From contig JAGXHA010000010.1 of assembly GCA_024636475.1 (NCBI GenBank), positions 1 through 55,535 of the forward strand: a stretch of 55,535 bases of DNA. The letters are read 5' to 3'. The notes below the pieces were generated by a model that had not been told where the DNA came from, ran no database searches, and was given only the letters and a program-made list of their open reading frames with translations. This DNA comes from Roseobacter sp. (GTDB taxonomy: Bacteria; Pseudomonadota; Alphaproteobacteria; Rhodobacterales; Rhodobacteraceae). Position numbers and translations under genes: made by a program. This document shows, piece by piece, positions 25,218-33,765 of the stretch (positions are counted from its first letter, which is position 1; every line of letters starts with the position of its first letter).

Positions 25218-27080
25218 TTAGGCAGCGGCGGTTTCGAGCTTTTCCAGTGCTGCCATCCAAATAGATTCAGCACGCTCCAGCGCGTCCATAACTTCGGCGT
25301 ATTTCTTGTTCCACACCTCAAGTTCGCCGACTTTATCCTTTTCGTAAAGGGCAGGGTCCGCAAGTTTCTTGGCCAGCTTGTCGCGCATGTCGTTGATCTT
25401 GGTCACGCGCGCCTCGGCGGTGCGGACCTCAGAACGCAAGGCAATAATATCTTCGCGGCTGGCGCGTTTGGGCTTGGGCGCTTCCTTGACAGGTTTGGCG
25501 TTCTTGCTCACGGGTTTTTCGACGGTCAGAAGCATCTTGCGATACGCTTCAAGGTCGTCTTCATAGGGTTTGACGGTGCCATCCGAAACCAGCCAAAGGC
25601 GGTCGGCGACCATCGACAGCAAGTGCATGTCATGGCTGACGAGGATCACTGCGCCGGAATAGCGGGTCAACGCCTCGACCAACGCCTCGCGGGATTCGAT
25701 GTCGAGGTGGTTTGTCGGTTCATCCAAGATCAGCAGATGAGGTGCATCAAGCGTGGCCAGCAGCAGCGACAGGCGCGCTTTCTGACCGCCCGAAAGACGG
25801 CCAACCTCGGTGTCGGCCTGATCGGGACCAAGGCCAAAGCCCGCAAGTTGCGCACGTAATTTTGATTGCATGATGCCCGGGCGGGCAGTGAGCATGTGCT
25901 GCAAGGGGGTTTCGTTGATGATCAACTCGTCCACCTGATGCTGTGCAAAGAAACCGATGCGCAGCTTGCTGGAATTGACCGCTTTGCCTTCGAACAAGAC
26001 CAGTCGGTTCGACAGCAGTTTCGACAGCGTCGTTTTGCCCTGACCGTTTCGCCCCAACAGCGCGATCCGGTCATCCTGATCAATGCGCAGATTCAGGCGC
26101 GACAGAACGGGTTTACCTTCGGTATACCCGGTCGAGCCGCCTTCGATGCTGATGATCGGCGGGGACAACTCGTCAGGTTGCGGAAAGGTAAAGACCTTGC
26201 GCGCCGCTTCCTCTGGGGGCGTGATCGTGACCATCTTTTCGATGGCTTTCATCCGCGACTGTGCCTGCTTGGCCTTCGATGCCTTGGCTTTGAAGCGGTC
26301 AACGAACGCCTGCATATGCGCCTTGTGCGCCTGCTGCTTTTTCGCAGCAGCCGACAGCTGTGCCCGTTTTTCGGCACGCATTTTAGCGAATTGATCGTAG
26401 TTGCCTTGATAATAGGTCAGCTTGCGGTCTTCGAGGTGCAAGATTCCACCGACGGCCCGGTTCAGCAGGCCACGGTCGTGGCTGATGATGATCACGGTGT
26501 GGGGATATTTGGCCAGATAGTTTTCCAGCCAAAGCGCGCCTTCAAGATCTAGGTAGTTGGTCGGTTCGTCCAACAACAAAACGTCGGGCTGCGCAAACAA
26601 AACACCCGCCAATGCCACGCGCATGCGCCAGCCGCCCGAATAGGCAGAGCAGGGCTGTTGCTGGTCGTGATCGTCAAACCCAAGCCCCTTGAGGATTGCG
26701 GCAGCGCGCCCTTCGGCAGACCAGGCGTCGATGTCAGCCAGTCGGGTTTGCACTTCAGCAATGCGGGCGGGGTCTTTGGTGGTCTCGGCTTCGGCCATCA
26801 ATGCCGCTCGCTCGGTATCCGCTGCCAGAACGGTGTCGATCAGCGATACGTCTGACGAGGGCACTTCTTGCGCAACACCGCCGATTTTGGCCCGCGACGG
26901 CAAGGAGATTTCGCCGGCATCCAACCCCAGTTCACCACGGATAATCCGGAACAAGGTGGTTTTGCCCGCGCCATTGCGGCCGACAAGGCCCACTTTATGA
27001 CCTTCGGGAATGACAGCGCTGGCTTCCTCAAACAAGGGGCGGCCTTCGACGGAATAGTTGATTTCTGAAATGCGTAACAT
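25218..27080 (-). CDS. ABC-F family ATPase (Uup/YheS-like ribosome-associated)
   Basis: A 620-residue soluble protein with two ATP-binding cassettes and no membrane segments. Walker A motifs are GRNGAGKTT (34-42) and GRNGQGKTT (near 341). Signatures SGGWRMRVALAG and LSGGQKARLSLL and Walker B LLLDEPTNYLD and LILDEPTNHLD are all present, with the ABC-F linker between the cassettes rich in Lys/Ala/Gln. The C-terminal ~90 residues form a coiled coil as in Uup and YheS. ABC-F proteins bind the ribosomal E site to rescue stalled translation. Start at 27080 (MLRISEINYS) matches the family; ATG 27098 is possible. Confidence 0.93.
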   Translation of the reverse strand: MLRISEINYSVEGRPLFEEASAVIPEGHKVGLVGRNGAGKTTLFRIIRGELGLDAGEISLPSRAKIGGVAQEVPSSDVSLIDTVLAADTERAALMAEAETTKDPARIAEVQTRLADIDAWSAEGRAAAILKGLGFDDHDQQQPCSAYSGGWRMRVALAGVLFAQPDVLLLDEPTNYLDLEGALWLENYLAKYPHTVIIISHDRGLLNRAVGGILHLEDRKLTYYQGNYDQFAKMRAEKRAQLSAAAKKQQAHKAHMQAFVDRFKAKASKAKQAQSRMKAIEKMVTITPPEEAARKVFTFPQPDELSPPIISIEGGSTGYTEGKPVLSRLNLRIDQDDRIALLGRNGQGKTTLSKLLSNRLVLFEGKAVNSSKLRIGFFAQHQVDELIINETPLQHMLTARPGIMQSKLRAQLAGFGLGPDQADTEVGRLSGGQKARLSLLLATLDAPHLLILDEPTNHLDIESREALVEALTRYSGAVILVSHDMHLLSMVADRLWLVSDGTVKPYEDDLEAYRKMLLTVEKPVSKNAKPVKEAPKPKRASREDIIALRSEVRTAEARVTKINDMRDKLAKKLADPALYEKDKVGELEVWNKKYAEVMDALERAESIWMAALEKLETAAA

Positions 27081-27183
27081 GGGCGCGGTGTGAACCATGT
27101 CTCGCCCCGCGTCAATCGCGGCTTTTCATGGCGCAGGCGCCATGTTAGGGAGCGGCCAAATTAAACCATTTAGGAGAGCTATC

Positions 27184-27606
27184 ATGGCCCTTGAACGCAC
27201 ATTCTCGATCATCAAACCCGACGCAACACGCCGCAACCTGACCGGTGCGATTGTAAAGAAATTCGAAGACGCAGGCCTGCGCATTGTTGCAAGCAAGCGT
27301 ATTCACCTGTCCAAAGCCCAAGCTGGTGAATTCTACAAAGTTCACGCAGAACGCCCTTTCTATTACGAATTGTGCGAATTCATGGCCTCTGCACCAATCG
27401 TTGCTCAGGTTCTGGAAGGTGAAAACGCCATCGCGAAAAACCGTGAAGTGATGGGTGCCACCAACCCTGCGGATGCGGCAGCTGGCACAATCCGCGCTGA
27501 TTTCGCTGAATCCGTTGGCGAAAACTCGGTTCACGGCTCGGACGCTCCAGAAACAGCCGCGATGGAAATTGCGTATTTCTTTTCGGGTCTTGAACTGGTT
27601 GGTTGA
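27184..27606 (+). CDS. ndk: Nucleoside diphosphate kinase
   Basis: A 140-residue Ndk that balances NTP pools by phosphate transfer through a phosphohistidine. The active-site His is H117 ([14 protein letters not shown]), and the N-terminal [15 protein letters not shown] is canonical. AGGAGAG precedes the start by 7 bases. A strong terminator follows, so it is monocistronic. The frame is open upstream to 27097, but that part lacks family similarity. Confidence 0.98.
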   Translation: MALERTFSIIKPDATRRNLTGAIVKKFEDAGLRIVASKRIHLSKAQAGEFYKVHAERPFYYELCEFMASAPIVAQVLEGENAIAKNREVMGATNPADAAAGTIRADFAESVGENSVHGSDAPETAAMEIAYFFSGLELVG

Positions 27607-27629
27607 TCCAATCCGGTTCATGATTTCGG

Positions 27630-27657
27630 GGGTCGCAGGAAACTGCGGCCCTTTTTT
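27630..27657 (+). terminator. Intrinsic terminator of ndk
   Basis: Stem GGGTCGCAG/CTGCGGCCC (one T-G pair), tetraloop GAAA, then T6. Confidence 0.92.
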
Positions 27658-27819
27658 CATGTGCGCCAACCGCTGAGCGGCGCGACGCATGGACAGACAT
27701 TTTGTCTTATGTCCGTTTTGGGATGTGAAAGTTAAATTTACCTCTAAACGCCAAGCTGCTCAGTGGATTAACCCAATGTTTGCCTTCTTCTTTGATCCTT
27801 TTCGCGCAAAGATCGGTCG

Positions 27820-28263
27820 ATGATCGGCTATTTGGGTCTCTTTGTGGCAGCCTTTATCGCCGCGACATTTCTTCCCATGCAATCCGAAGCACTGCTGGTC
27901 GCGCTTTTGCTGAACAACCAGCATTCGGTCGTGGGTCTGCTGGTGGTTGCGACCGCTGGAAATGTCTTGGGATCGGTTGTGAACTGGATTCTGGGTCGGG
28001 CCGCGTTGAAATTCAAGCACAAGCGCTGGTTTCCTGCCACCGATAGCCAGCTGGTGCGCGCTGAAAACTGGTACCACCGCTATGGACGCTGGTCCCTGCT
28101 GGCAAGCTGGTTGCCGATCATTGGTGATGCATTGACGATCATCGCCGGCGTATTGCGCGAACCTTTGTGGTCATTCGTGGCGATTGTGACAATCGGCAAA
28201 GCTGCCCGCTATGTGGCATTGGCAATGATCACGCTCGCTTGGTTCCCAACCGGTTGGCAATAG
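27820..28263 (+). CDS. YqaA family (DedA/SNARE-associated) membrane protein
   Basis: A 147-residue inner-membrane protein with about four hydrophobic segments (LFVAAFIAATFLPMQSEALL; WSLLASWLPIIGDALTIIAG; VAIVTIGKAARYVALAMITL). The LPIIGDALTIIAG segment is the conserved SNARE-associated/DedA re-entrant signature of YqaA proteins. DedA relatives are lipid scramblases or polyisoprenyl carriers; the role of YqaA is unproven. No good ribosome-binding site is seen; a 15-codon ORF starting at 27776 overlaps this ATG (ATGA), so initiation may depend on coupling. Confidence 0.82.
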   Translation: MIGYLGLFVAAFIAATFLPMQSEALLVALLLNNQHSVVGLLVVATAGNVLGSVVNWILGRAALKFKHKRWFPATDSQLVRAENWYHRYGRWSLLASWLPIIGDALTIIAGVLREPLWSFVAIVTIGKAARYVALAMITLAWFPTGWQ

Positions 28264-28575
28264 GGAATTACGTGGGGAGGATCCTTGATTTGGCAAATCA
28301 AGAACCACAAAAAAACCAGACAAGACAAGTTAACGTGCGGGCTGTTCGTTTCGCTCAAATTCGCGTTCTGGCTTCGTGACCAGGCTGAAAATACTACTTT
28401 AAACGGTGAGGTTGGTGAAAATAAGGAAATCGGTCAGCTAAGCGTTTACCTAAAGTATACCGCATGACGAAATTTACCGTTAGCGATACAGGTCGGGGCA
28501 TATGAACCCCCTCTATCAAAAAAGGAAGGCTGCCGCAGGGAGCCAGCCCGTCAAATTTGTTGAAAGAAGCCCTGT
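28264..28575. other. 312-base AT-richer intergenic region
   Basis: No convincing gene. It holds an 8-bp perfect inverted repeat with a 3-base loop at 28284-28302 (CTTGATTT/AAATCAAG), lacking a U tract on either strand, and a weak hairpin with T6 on the minus strand at about 28518-28548 that could terminate the DUF882 transcript. Base composition is poorer in GC than the flanks. Confidence 0.5.
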
Positions 28576-29145
28576 TTATCCGCCCCAGTCGCGTACCGCG
28601 CCACAATCCATGTGGACGAAGTTTGAACCGGAATAGCGGCCGACACCGCCGCCTTGGCACGCAATTGCGGCTCTTGCCATTTGGTGGACCGACCGCGACG
28701 AAAGGCGCAAATCTGCCGCTTGCCCGCGCATGTGGAGGGAGTTTTTCGCTACACCACGAGACCGCGAGCGGAGCATCGCATTTGTTTGTGGGCTGCGATA
28801 TCCTGACAACAACATGTAAGGTTCGTGCACATCGAGAAGATTATGGGACGCAGCCATGATATCTATCGTGCGCAAGTCCATTGATTTGACAGCATCTGTG
28901 CGCCAGTCCCGCATGAAATGGTTCACCTCGTTGACGGCATCTTTGATATAGTTGCCTTCAATCCAGTAAATCATGTCAATACGTTCGCCGGTGCGCCCCG
29001 AATACATCCGGATGCGGCGAATATCGCCTCCACCGCGCAGAAAACCTGCTGCATTTGCGAAAGTAGGAGCTGCAGCTACAGTCGTCGCTGCGAAAGCGCC
29101 CAGAAGCGCGCGGCGGGTCATACCCGAAGAACTAGTACCATCCAT
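28576..29145 (-). CDS. DUF882 (YcbK-like, peptidase M15 fold) murein-related protein with Tat-type signal
   Basis: A 189-residue exported protein. TRRALLGAFAATTVAAAPTF (10-29) has the twin-arginine pattern. The mature domain carries the M15/YcbK zinc site: H138 and D145 (SLHMRGQAADLR) and H178 (NFVHMD), plus SGYRSPQTN at 114-122. Relatives are D,D- or D,D/L,D-carboxypeptidases or lytic-type murein hydrolases. It is divergent from a YcbB-like L,D-transpeptidase, the same partnership as ycbB-ycbK in E. coli, so it likely edits peptidoglycan stems. Start at 29145; ATG 29121 would also keep the RR motif. Confidence 0.87.
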   Translation of the reverse strand: MDGTSSSGMTRRALLGAFAATTVAAAPTFANAAGFLRGGGDIRRIRMYSGRTGERIDMIYWIEGNYIKDAVNEVNHFMRDWRTDAVKSMDLRTIDIMAASHNLLDVHEPYMLLSGYRSPQTNAMLRSRSRGVAKNSLHMRGQAADLRLSSRSVHQMARAAIACQGGGVGRYSGSNFVHMDCGAVRDWGG

Positions 29146-29456
29146 GTTATCTTGTCCCGTATTATGCCTGATCTTCCATGATGTTACACGGAAATTCTCA
29201 TCTATCCCCAGATCTTCCGTTTGTATGGCATAGAGCGATTCTTTAACCAAGTGCTGAATCCAAAGGGTTCCATCTATCAAGAATTTTAGGCGAAAATTTG
29301 CGCAAAGAATATTTGGGTGATCATTTATGCCACAGGGGCGATGCGAAATCGCATCATTTCCGGCTTTGTTTCGACCTCACATATAATGTTATTGGACAAA
29401 ATATGCTGATTTCAGGCGTTACTTAATCAACAACATTTTAACCTTCGGGGGAATCG
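29146..29456. promoter_or_regulatory. 311-base divergent promoter region between the DUF882 and L,D-transpeptidase genes
   Basis: No gene seen; AT-rich. It contains a perfect TATAAT at 29382-29387 facing the transpeptidase, without a good -35 at 17 bases, and a perfect dyad GATGCG-AAAT-CGCATC at 29340-29355, about 27 bases before the TATAAT, suitable as an operator. The AT richness and position fit a control region serving both genes. Confidence 0.45.
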
Positions 29457-31085
29457 ATGATGAAAGAGATAAGCCACACGCAGCACAAGACGGGCGGGAT
29501 TGCCGCATTTCTTGGCGCAGCAGCAACAGCGCTTGTATTTTTCACCGTTCCCGCACCTGTCTTGGCGCAAGTCACCGCTTTCAAACAGGCCGTCGCCGAG
29601 GCTGCCTCGCGAGATGAAGACATCGCGGCCTACTACCGGACCAATGATTATGCCCCTGTTTGGACAGAAGGGTCTGATGCGCAACGGGAACGTCGTGCGG
29701 CCTTGATGGCTGCAATCGCATCGGCGGATGCCCACGGTTTGCCGATTGCCCGCTATGACCCCACCGGGCTTATGGAAAAACTGAAAAACGCCAAAACGCC
29801 GCGCGATCGCGGTTTGGCCGAAGTCGAAATGACCAAGGTGTTCCTGCAATACGCGCGTGACCTGCAAACCGGAGTGTTGATCCCGTCGCGCGTCGACAGC
29901 TCGATTGTGCGCGAGGTGCCCTATCGCGACCGTCAGGGGTATATCGCGGATTTCATCAAATCTGATCCGATGACATTTATGCGCGACCTGCGACCCCGGA
30001 CGATGGAATACAACGCGCTGATGCGTGAGAAGCTCAAGATGGAAAAGCTGATGTCCAAGGGCGGCTGGGGCCCAAGCGTGCCGGTCTCTTCGCTCAAGCC
30101 AGGTGCACAGGGCAATTCGGTCGTCGCCCTTCGGAATCGCCTGATCGCCATGGGATACCTCAAGCGGTCAAATGCGATGATCTACGATAAAGCGATGCAA
30201 GAGGCCGTGCGCCAGTTCCAACAAGACCACGGACTGAACAGTGACGGTGTTGCCGGCTCCGGTACAATGTCAGAAATCAACAAAAGCGTCGAGACACGGC
30301 TGACATCGGTTATCGTCGCGATGGAGCGCGAGCGCTGGCTGAACAAGGAACGCGGTGCGCGTCATATTCTGGTCAATATTCCTGCCTTCACGGCGGCCAT
30401 CATCGACAACGGGCGCGTCACCTTCGAAACACGCTCCGTTGTGGGGGCCACGGAATCCGGTCGCTACACGCCCGAGTTTTCGGACAAGATGGAATATATC
30501 GTGGTCAACCCGACCTGGACCGTCCCACGGTCCATTGTCACCAAGGAATATTTGCCAGCCTTGCAGCGCAATGCAGGTGCGGTCGGGCATATCGACGTGA
30601 TTGACGGAAGTGGTCGGGTGGTCAATCGGGGTGCTGTCAACTTTAGCCGCTACACGGCTCGGACTTTCCCGTTCGGCATGCGTCAACAGCCCGGATCAAA
30701 CAACGCGCTTGGCTTGGTCAAGTTCATCTTCCCCAACAAATACAATATCTACCTGCATGATACCCCCTCCAAAAGCCTGTTTGCCCACGATGTGCGCGCC
30801 TTCAGCCACGGCTGTGTGCGATTGGCCGATCCGTTTGATTTCGCCTATACTTTGCTAGCGGCACAGACCTCTGATCCTGTTGGCTTCTTCAAGGCGCAGC
30901 TGGCAACAGGGCGCGAGACCTTTGTCCATCTGGATGTCGAATTGCCCGTGCACATCATCTACCGTACCGCATTCACGACAGCGCGCGGTCACACACAGTA
31001 TCGCGATGATATCTATGGCCGCGATGCAAAAATCTGGGATGCTCTGAGCAAGGCAGGGGTAGCATTGGGCGCTGTTCAGGGATAA
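29457..31085 (+). CDS. L,D-transpeptidase, YcbB/LdtD type
   Basis: A 542-residue periplasmic enzyme making 3-3 crosslinks in peptidoglycan. N-terminal signal (about 1-38, ending VPAPVLAQ), a scaffold domain, a peptidoglycan-binding domain at about 214-280 (GAQGNSVVALRNRLIAMGYL; AVRQFQQDHGLNSDGVAG), then a YkuD domain with catalytic Cys453 in HDVRAFSHGCVRLADP. Length and order match YcbB. The start at 29457 follows CGGGGG; ATG 29460 is equally possible. The lpxD cluster follows 26 bases downstream in the same direction. Confidence 0.94.
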   Translation: MMKEISHTQHKTGGIAAFLGAAATALVFFTVPAPVLAQVTAFKQAVAEAASRDEDIAAYYRTNDYAPVWTEGSDAQRERRAALMAAIASADAHGLPIARYDPTGLMEKLKNAKTPRDRGLAEVEMTKVFLQYARDLQTGVLIPSRVDSSIVREVPYRDRQGYIADFIKSDPMTFMRDLRPRTMEYNALMREKLKMEKLMSKGGWGPSVPVSSLKPGAQGNSVVALRNRLIAMGYLKRSNAMIYDKAMQEAVRQFQQDHGLNSDGVAGSGTMSEINKSVETRLTSVIVAMERERWLNKERGARHILVNIPAFTAAIIDNGRVTFETRSVVGATESGRYTPEFSDKMEYIVVNPTWTVPRSIVTKEYLPALQRNAGAVGHIDVIDGSGRVVNRGAVNFSRYTARTFPFGMRQQPGSNNALGLVKFIFPNKYNIYLHDTPSKSLFAHDVRAFSHGCVRLADPFDFAYTLLAAQTSDPVGFFKAQLATGRETFVHLDVELPVHIIYRTAFTTARGHTQYRDDIYGRDAKIWDALSKAGVALGAVQG

Positions 31086-31111
31086 CCCGTCCCCCACAAG
31101 GGGAAATGACC

Positions 31112-32203
31112 ATGGGCTATAGTATTCAAGAGATTGCGGCATCATTGGGGGCCAAGGCCGTCGGCGATGTAGCGTTGAAGATCAGCAAACTGGCTGAACC
31201 TGCTCAGGCAGGGCCAGACGATTTGGCCCTCGCGATGAGCCCGAAATACGCAAGCGCCTTGGGTGAAGGCAAGGCAAAAGCAGCGATGCTTTGGCCCGAT
31301 GCAAACTGGGAGAGCCTGGGCCTGAAAGCGGCCATCCTGCCAGACCGCCCGCGCTTTGCAATGTCGGGCCTGACCCGCATGATGGATCCGGGGCAGGGGT
31401 TTGCGCCGGGCGTTCATCCCTCTGCGATCATTGATCCGACTGCAATTTTGGGCGATGATGTGTCGATCGGGCCGCTGACCATCATTGGTGCAGGCGCAAC
31501 AATCGGTGCCGGAAGCATTATCGGGCCACAATGTCATATTGGCCAAGATGCAAGCTTGGGCAAAAACGCGTACCTGCGTGATCATGTGAGCATCGGGGCA
31601 CGGGTTGAGATCGGTGATGATTTTATCGCCCAGCCCGGAGCACGCATCGGCGGTGACGGGTTTTCCTTTGTCACCCCAGAGCCCAGCACCGTTGAACAAA
31701 CACGCAAAACGCTGGGTGATCGCGGCGACACAAAAGCGCAACAATGGGCGCGTATTCACAGCCTTGGCAGTGTAACCATTGGCAATGACGTGGAATGTGG
31801 CATGAATTGCACGATTGATAGCGGCACCATCCGCAACACCGTGATCGGGGATGGCACGAAGTTGGATAACCAGGTGCATCTGGGGCATAATGTGGTGATC
31901 GGCATGAATTGCCTGATCTGCGGTCAGGTGGGCATCGCGGGCTCTGCAACCATCGGCAACAATGTGGTGCTTGGCGGTCAATGTGGGGTCAGCGACAACA
32001 TCTTTGTGGGCGATGGCGTCATTGCCGGGGGCGGTACCAAGATCATGTCGAACGCTCCAGCGGGCCGCTCCTTGCTGGGCTATCCCGCAACCGAGATGAG
32101 CAAACAGATCGACAGCTACAAAGCGTTGCGGCGCCTGCCGCGACTGATCCGTGATTTCACTCTTTTGAAAAAAGATTTATCCCAGTCCGCGTCCGACGAT
32201 TAA
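31112..32203 (+). CDS. lpxD: UDP-3-O-(3-hydroxyacyl)glucosamine N-acyltransferase LpxD
   Basis: A 363-residue trimeric left-handed beta-helix acyltransferase, third step of lipid A synthesis. N-terminal uridine-binding domain about 1-100 (GYSIQEIAASLGAKAVGDVA), hexapeptide repeats about 105-310, and the conserved segment LGHNVVIGMNCLICGQVGIA, whose His is the catalytic-base candidate. Start at 31112 is preferred because AAGGGGAA ends 6 bases upstream; ATG 31106 overlaps that spacing. It is followed by an ACP and a ketosynthase. Confidence 0.95.
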   Translation: MGYSIQEIAASLGAKAVGDVALKISKLAEPAQAGPDDLALAMSPKYASALGEGKAKAAMLWPDANWESLGLKAAILPDRPRFAMSGLTRMMDPGQGFAPGVHPSAIIDPTAILGDDVSIGPLTIIGAGATIGAGSIIGPQCHIGQDASLGKNAYLRDHVSIGARVEIGDDFIAQPGARIGGDGFSFVTPEPSTVEQTRKTLGDRGDTKAQQWARIHSLGSVTIGNDVECGMNCTIDSGTIRNTVIGDGTKLDNQVHLGHNVVIGMNCLICGQVGIAGSATIGNNVVLGGQCGVSDNIFVGDGVIAGGGTKIMSNAPAGRSLLGYPATEMSKQIDSYKALRRLPRLIRDFTLLKKDLSQSASDD

Positions 32204-32236
32204 ACCGGATCGCCGCCAGCCGTAAGGAAATCGAAG

Positions 32237-32494
32237 ATGAGCATCCAAGATCAGGTCATCGCCATACTTGCCGATCAGGCGGTGCTTGAACCTGCTGATG
32301 TGTCGATGACCAGCACGCTTGAAGACCTGGGGATCGACAGTATGGGCGTGGTCGAGAGCATCTTTGCCATTGAGGAAACTTTTGATATCTCGGTGCCTTT
32401 CAACGCAAACCAGCCCGATGCGTCTGATTTCGATATATCCAGCGTGGCTAGCATTGTGGCGGGCATTGAGCGGCTGAAGGCCGAGCAGGGCTAG
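32237..32494 (+). CDS. Acyl carrier protein, specialised (AcpXL/NodF-like)
   Basis: An 85-residue acidic helical carrier with the phosphopantetheine attachment Ser35 in LEDLGIDSMGVVE. The FAIEETFDISVPF segment after helix II is closer to AcpXL-like or NodF-like carriers than to the housekeeping AcpP, which has DSLDTVELVMALEEEF. It sits between lpxD and a ketosynthase, 3 bases from the latter, so it may supply a special acyl chain to LpxD or a late lipid A acyltransferase (inference from position). Confidence 0.88.
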   Translation: MSIQDQVIAILADQAVLEPADVSMTSTLEDLGIDSMGVVESIFAIEETFDISVPFNANQPDASDFDISSVASIVAGIERLKAEQG

Positions 32495-32497
32495 ACC

Positions 32498-33706
32498 TTG
32501 AAACGTGTCGTCATCACCGGGGCTGGCACGATCAACGCGCTTGGCCTGAATGTAGCGGACACGATGGCCGCCATGCGCGAGGGCGTTTGCGGGATTGGCC
32601 AGCTTAAGTTTCGAGATGTGGAGCGGCTGTCGATCCAGATTGGTGGGCAGGTCCAGGATTTCCCGCCCGAAGGGCGGTATAACCGTCAACAGTTGTCGCT
32701 TTATGACCGGTTCACGCAGTTCACCCTTGCCGCTGCGGATGAAGCAATCCGTCAGTCAGGCCTGATATTTTCGGGAGAGCTATCCGCTAAATCTGGTGTG
32801 GTTCTGGGGACGGCGGGCGGCGGTGTCAGCACGTGGGATGACAATTACCGCGCCGTCTATGAAGAGGGCAAAAACCGCGTGCATCCATTTGTGGTCCCCA
32901 AACTGATGAACAATGCCGCCGCCAGCCATCTGAGCAAGGAATATAATCTCAAAGGGCCATCCTTTACCGTCTCGACCGCCTGCGCGTCGTCAAACCACGC
33001 GATGGCGCAGGCCTTTGCGATGGTGCGCTCTGGCATGGCGCCTGCGATGGTGACAGGCGGGTCGGAATCGATGCTGTGTTTTGGCGGCGTCAAAGCGTGG
33101 GAAGGCCTGCGCGTGATGAGCCGCGATGCCTGCCGGCCGTTTTCGGCAAACCGCAACGGAATGGTCCAAGGCGAGGGTGCCGGCATTTTTGTGTTCGAGG
33201 ACTATGACCACGCACGCGGACGCGGCGCAGATATCCTGTGCGAAGTCGTGGGTTTTGCCATGACCTCGGACGCGAGCGATATCGTGACGCCGTCCAAGTC
33301 CGGTGCTGCGCGCGCCATGGCAGGGGCCTTGGCCGATGCACGGATCAATCCCGATCAGGTCGGCTATATCAACGCGCATGGTACTGGCACGGCAGCGAAT
33401 GACAAAACCGAATGTGCCGCTGTGGCCGATGTGTTCGGCCCCCATGCGGACCGGCTGATGATCAGCTCGACCAAATCAATGCACGGGCATCTGATTGGCG
33501 GAACAGGCGCAGTCGAGCTTTTGGCCTGCATCATGGCGCTGCGCGACGGGGTGATCGCACCCACCATCGGTTATCAGGAACCCGACCCGGAATGCGCGCT
33601 TGATGTGGTGCCCAACGAGGCGCGCGATGCTAGGGTCACTTACGCCTTGTCGAACGCATTTGCTTTTGGGGGCATGAACGCTGTGATCGCGATGCGCGCG
33701 GTCTGA
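32498..33706 (+). CDS. Beta-ketoacyl-ACP synthase (FabF-like)
   Basis: A 402-residue thiolase-fold condensing enzyme starting at TTG 32498 (read MKRVVITGAGTINALG) 3 bases after the ACP stop. The Cys-His-His triad is intact: C162 (STACASSNHA), H294 (INAHGTGTAAND) and H329 (TKSMHGHLIGGTGAVE). The pairing with a dedicated ACP resembles the rhizobial acpXL-fabF clusters for very-long-chain lipid A acids, but no dehydratase or LpxXL is present here. Housekeeping FabF is an alternative, although that gene normally sits with acpP and fabG. Confidence 0.9.
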   Translation: MKRVVITGAGTINALGLNVADTMAAMREGVCGIGQLKFRDVERLSIQIGGQVQDFPPEGRYNRQQLSLYDRFTQFTLAAADEAIRQSGLIFSGELSAKSGVVLGTAGGGVSTWDDNYRAVYEEGKNRVHPFVVPKLMNNAAASHLSKEYNLKGPSFTVSTACASSNHAMAQAFAMVRSGMAPAMVTGGSESMLCFGGVKAWEGLRVMSRDACRPFSANRNGMVQGEGAGIFVFEDYDHARGRGADILCEVVGFAMTSDASDIVTPSKSGAARAMAGALADARINPDQVGYINAHGTGTAANDKTECAAVADVFGPHADRLMISSTKSMHGHLIGGTGAVELLACIMALRDGVIAPTIGYQEPDPECALDVVPNEARDARVTYALSNAFAFGGMNAVIAMRAV

Positions 33707-33739
33707 AACGCAAAAGGCCGCCTTGTTTCCAAGGCGGCC
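33706..33739 (-). terminator. Intrinsic terminator of ialB (minus strand)
   Basis: Perfect 10-bp stem GGCCGCCTTG/CAAGGCGGCC (33716-33739) with loop TTTC. On the minus strand the stem is followed by TTTTGCGTTT. It lies directly against the stop of the convergent ketosynthase gene. Confidence 0.88.
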
Positions 33740-33765
33740 CTCGCTAGATCGAGATCAGGCCGTAT

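Noticed and set aside
28284..28302. Inverted repeat CTTGATTT/AAATCAAG as terminator of yqaA
   Set aside because: No U tract follows on either strand; listed only as a dyad within the intergenic region.
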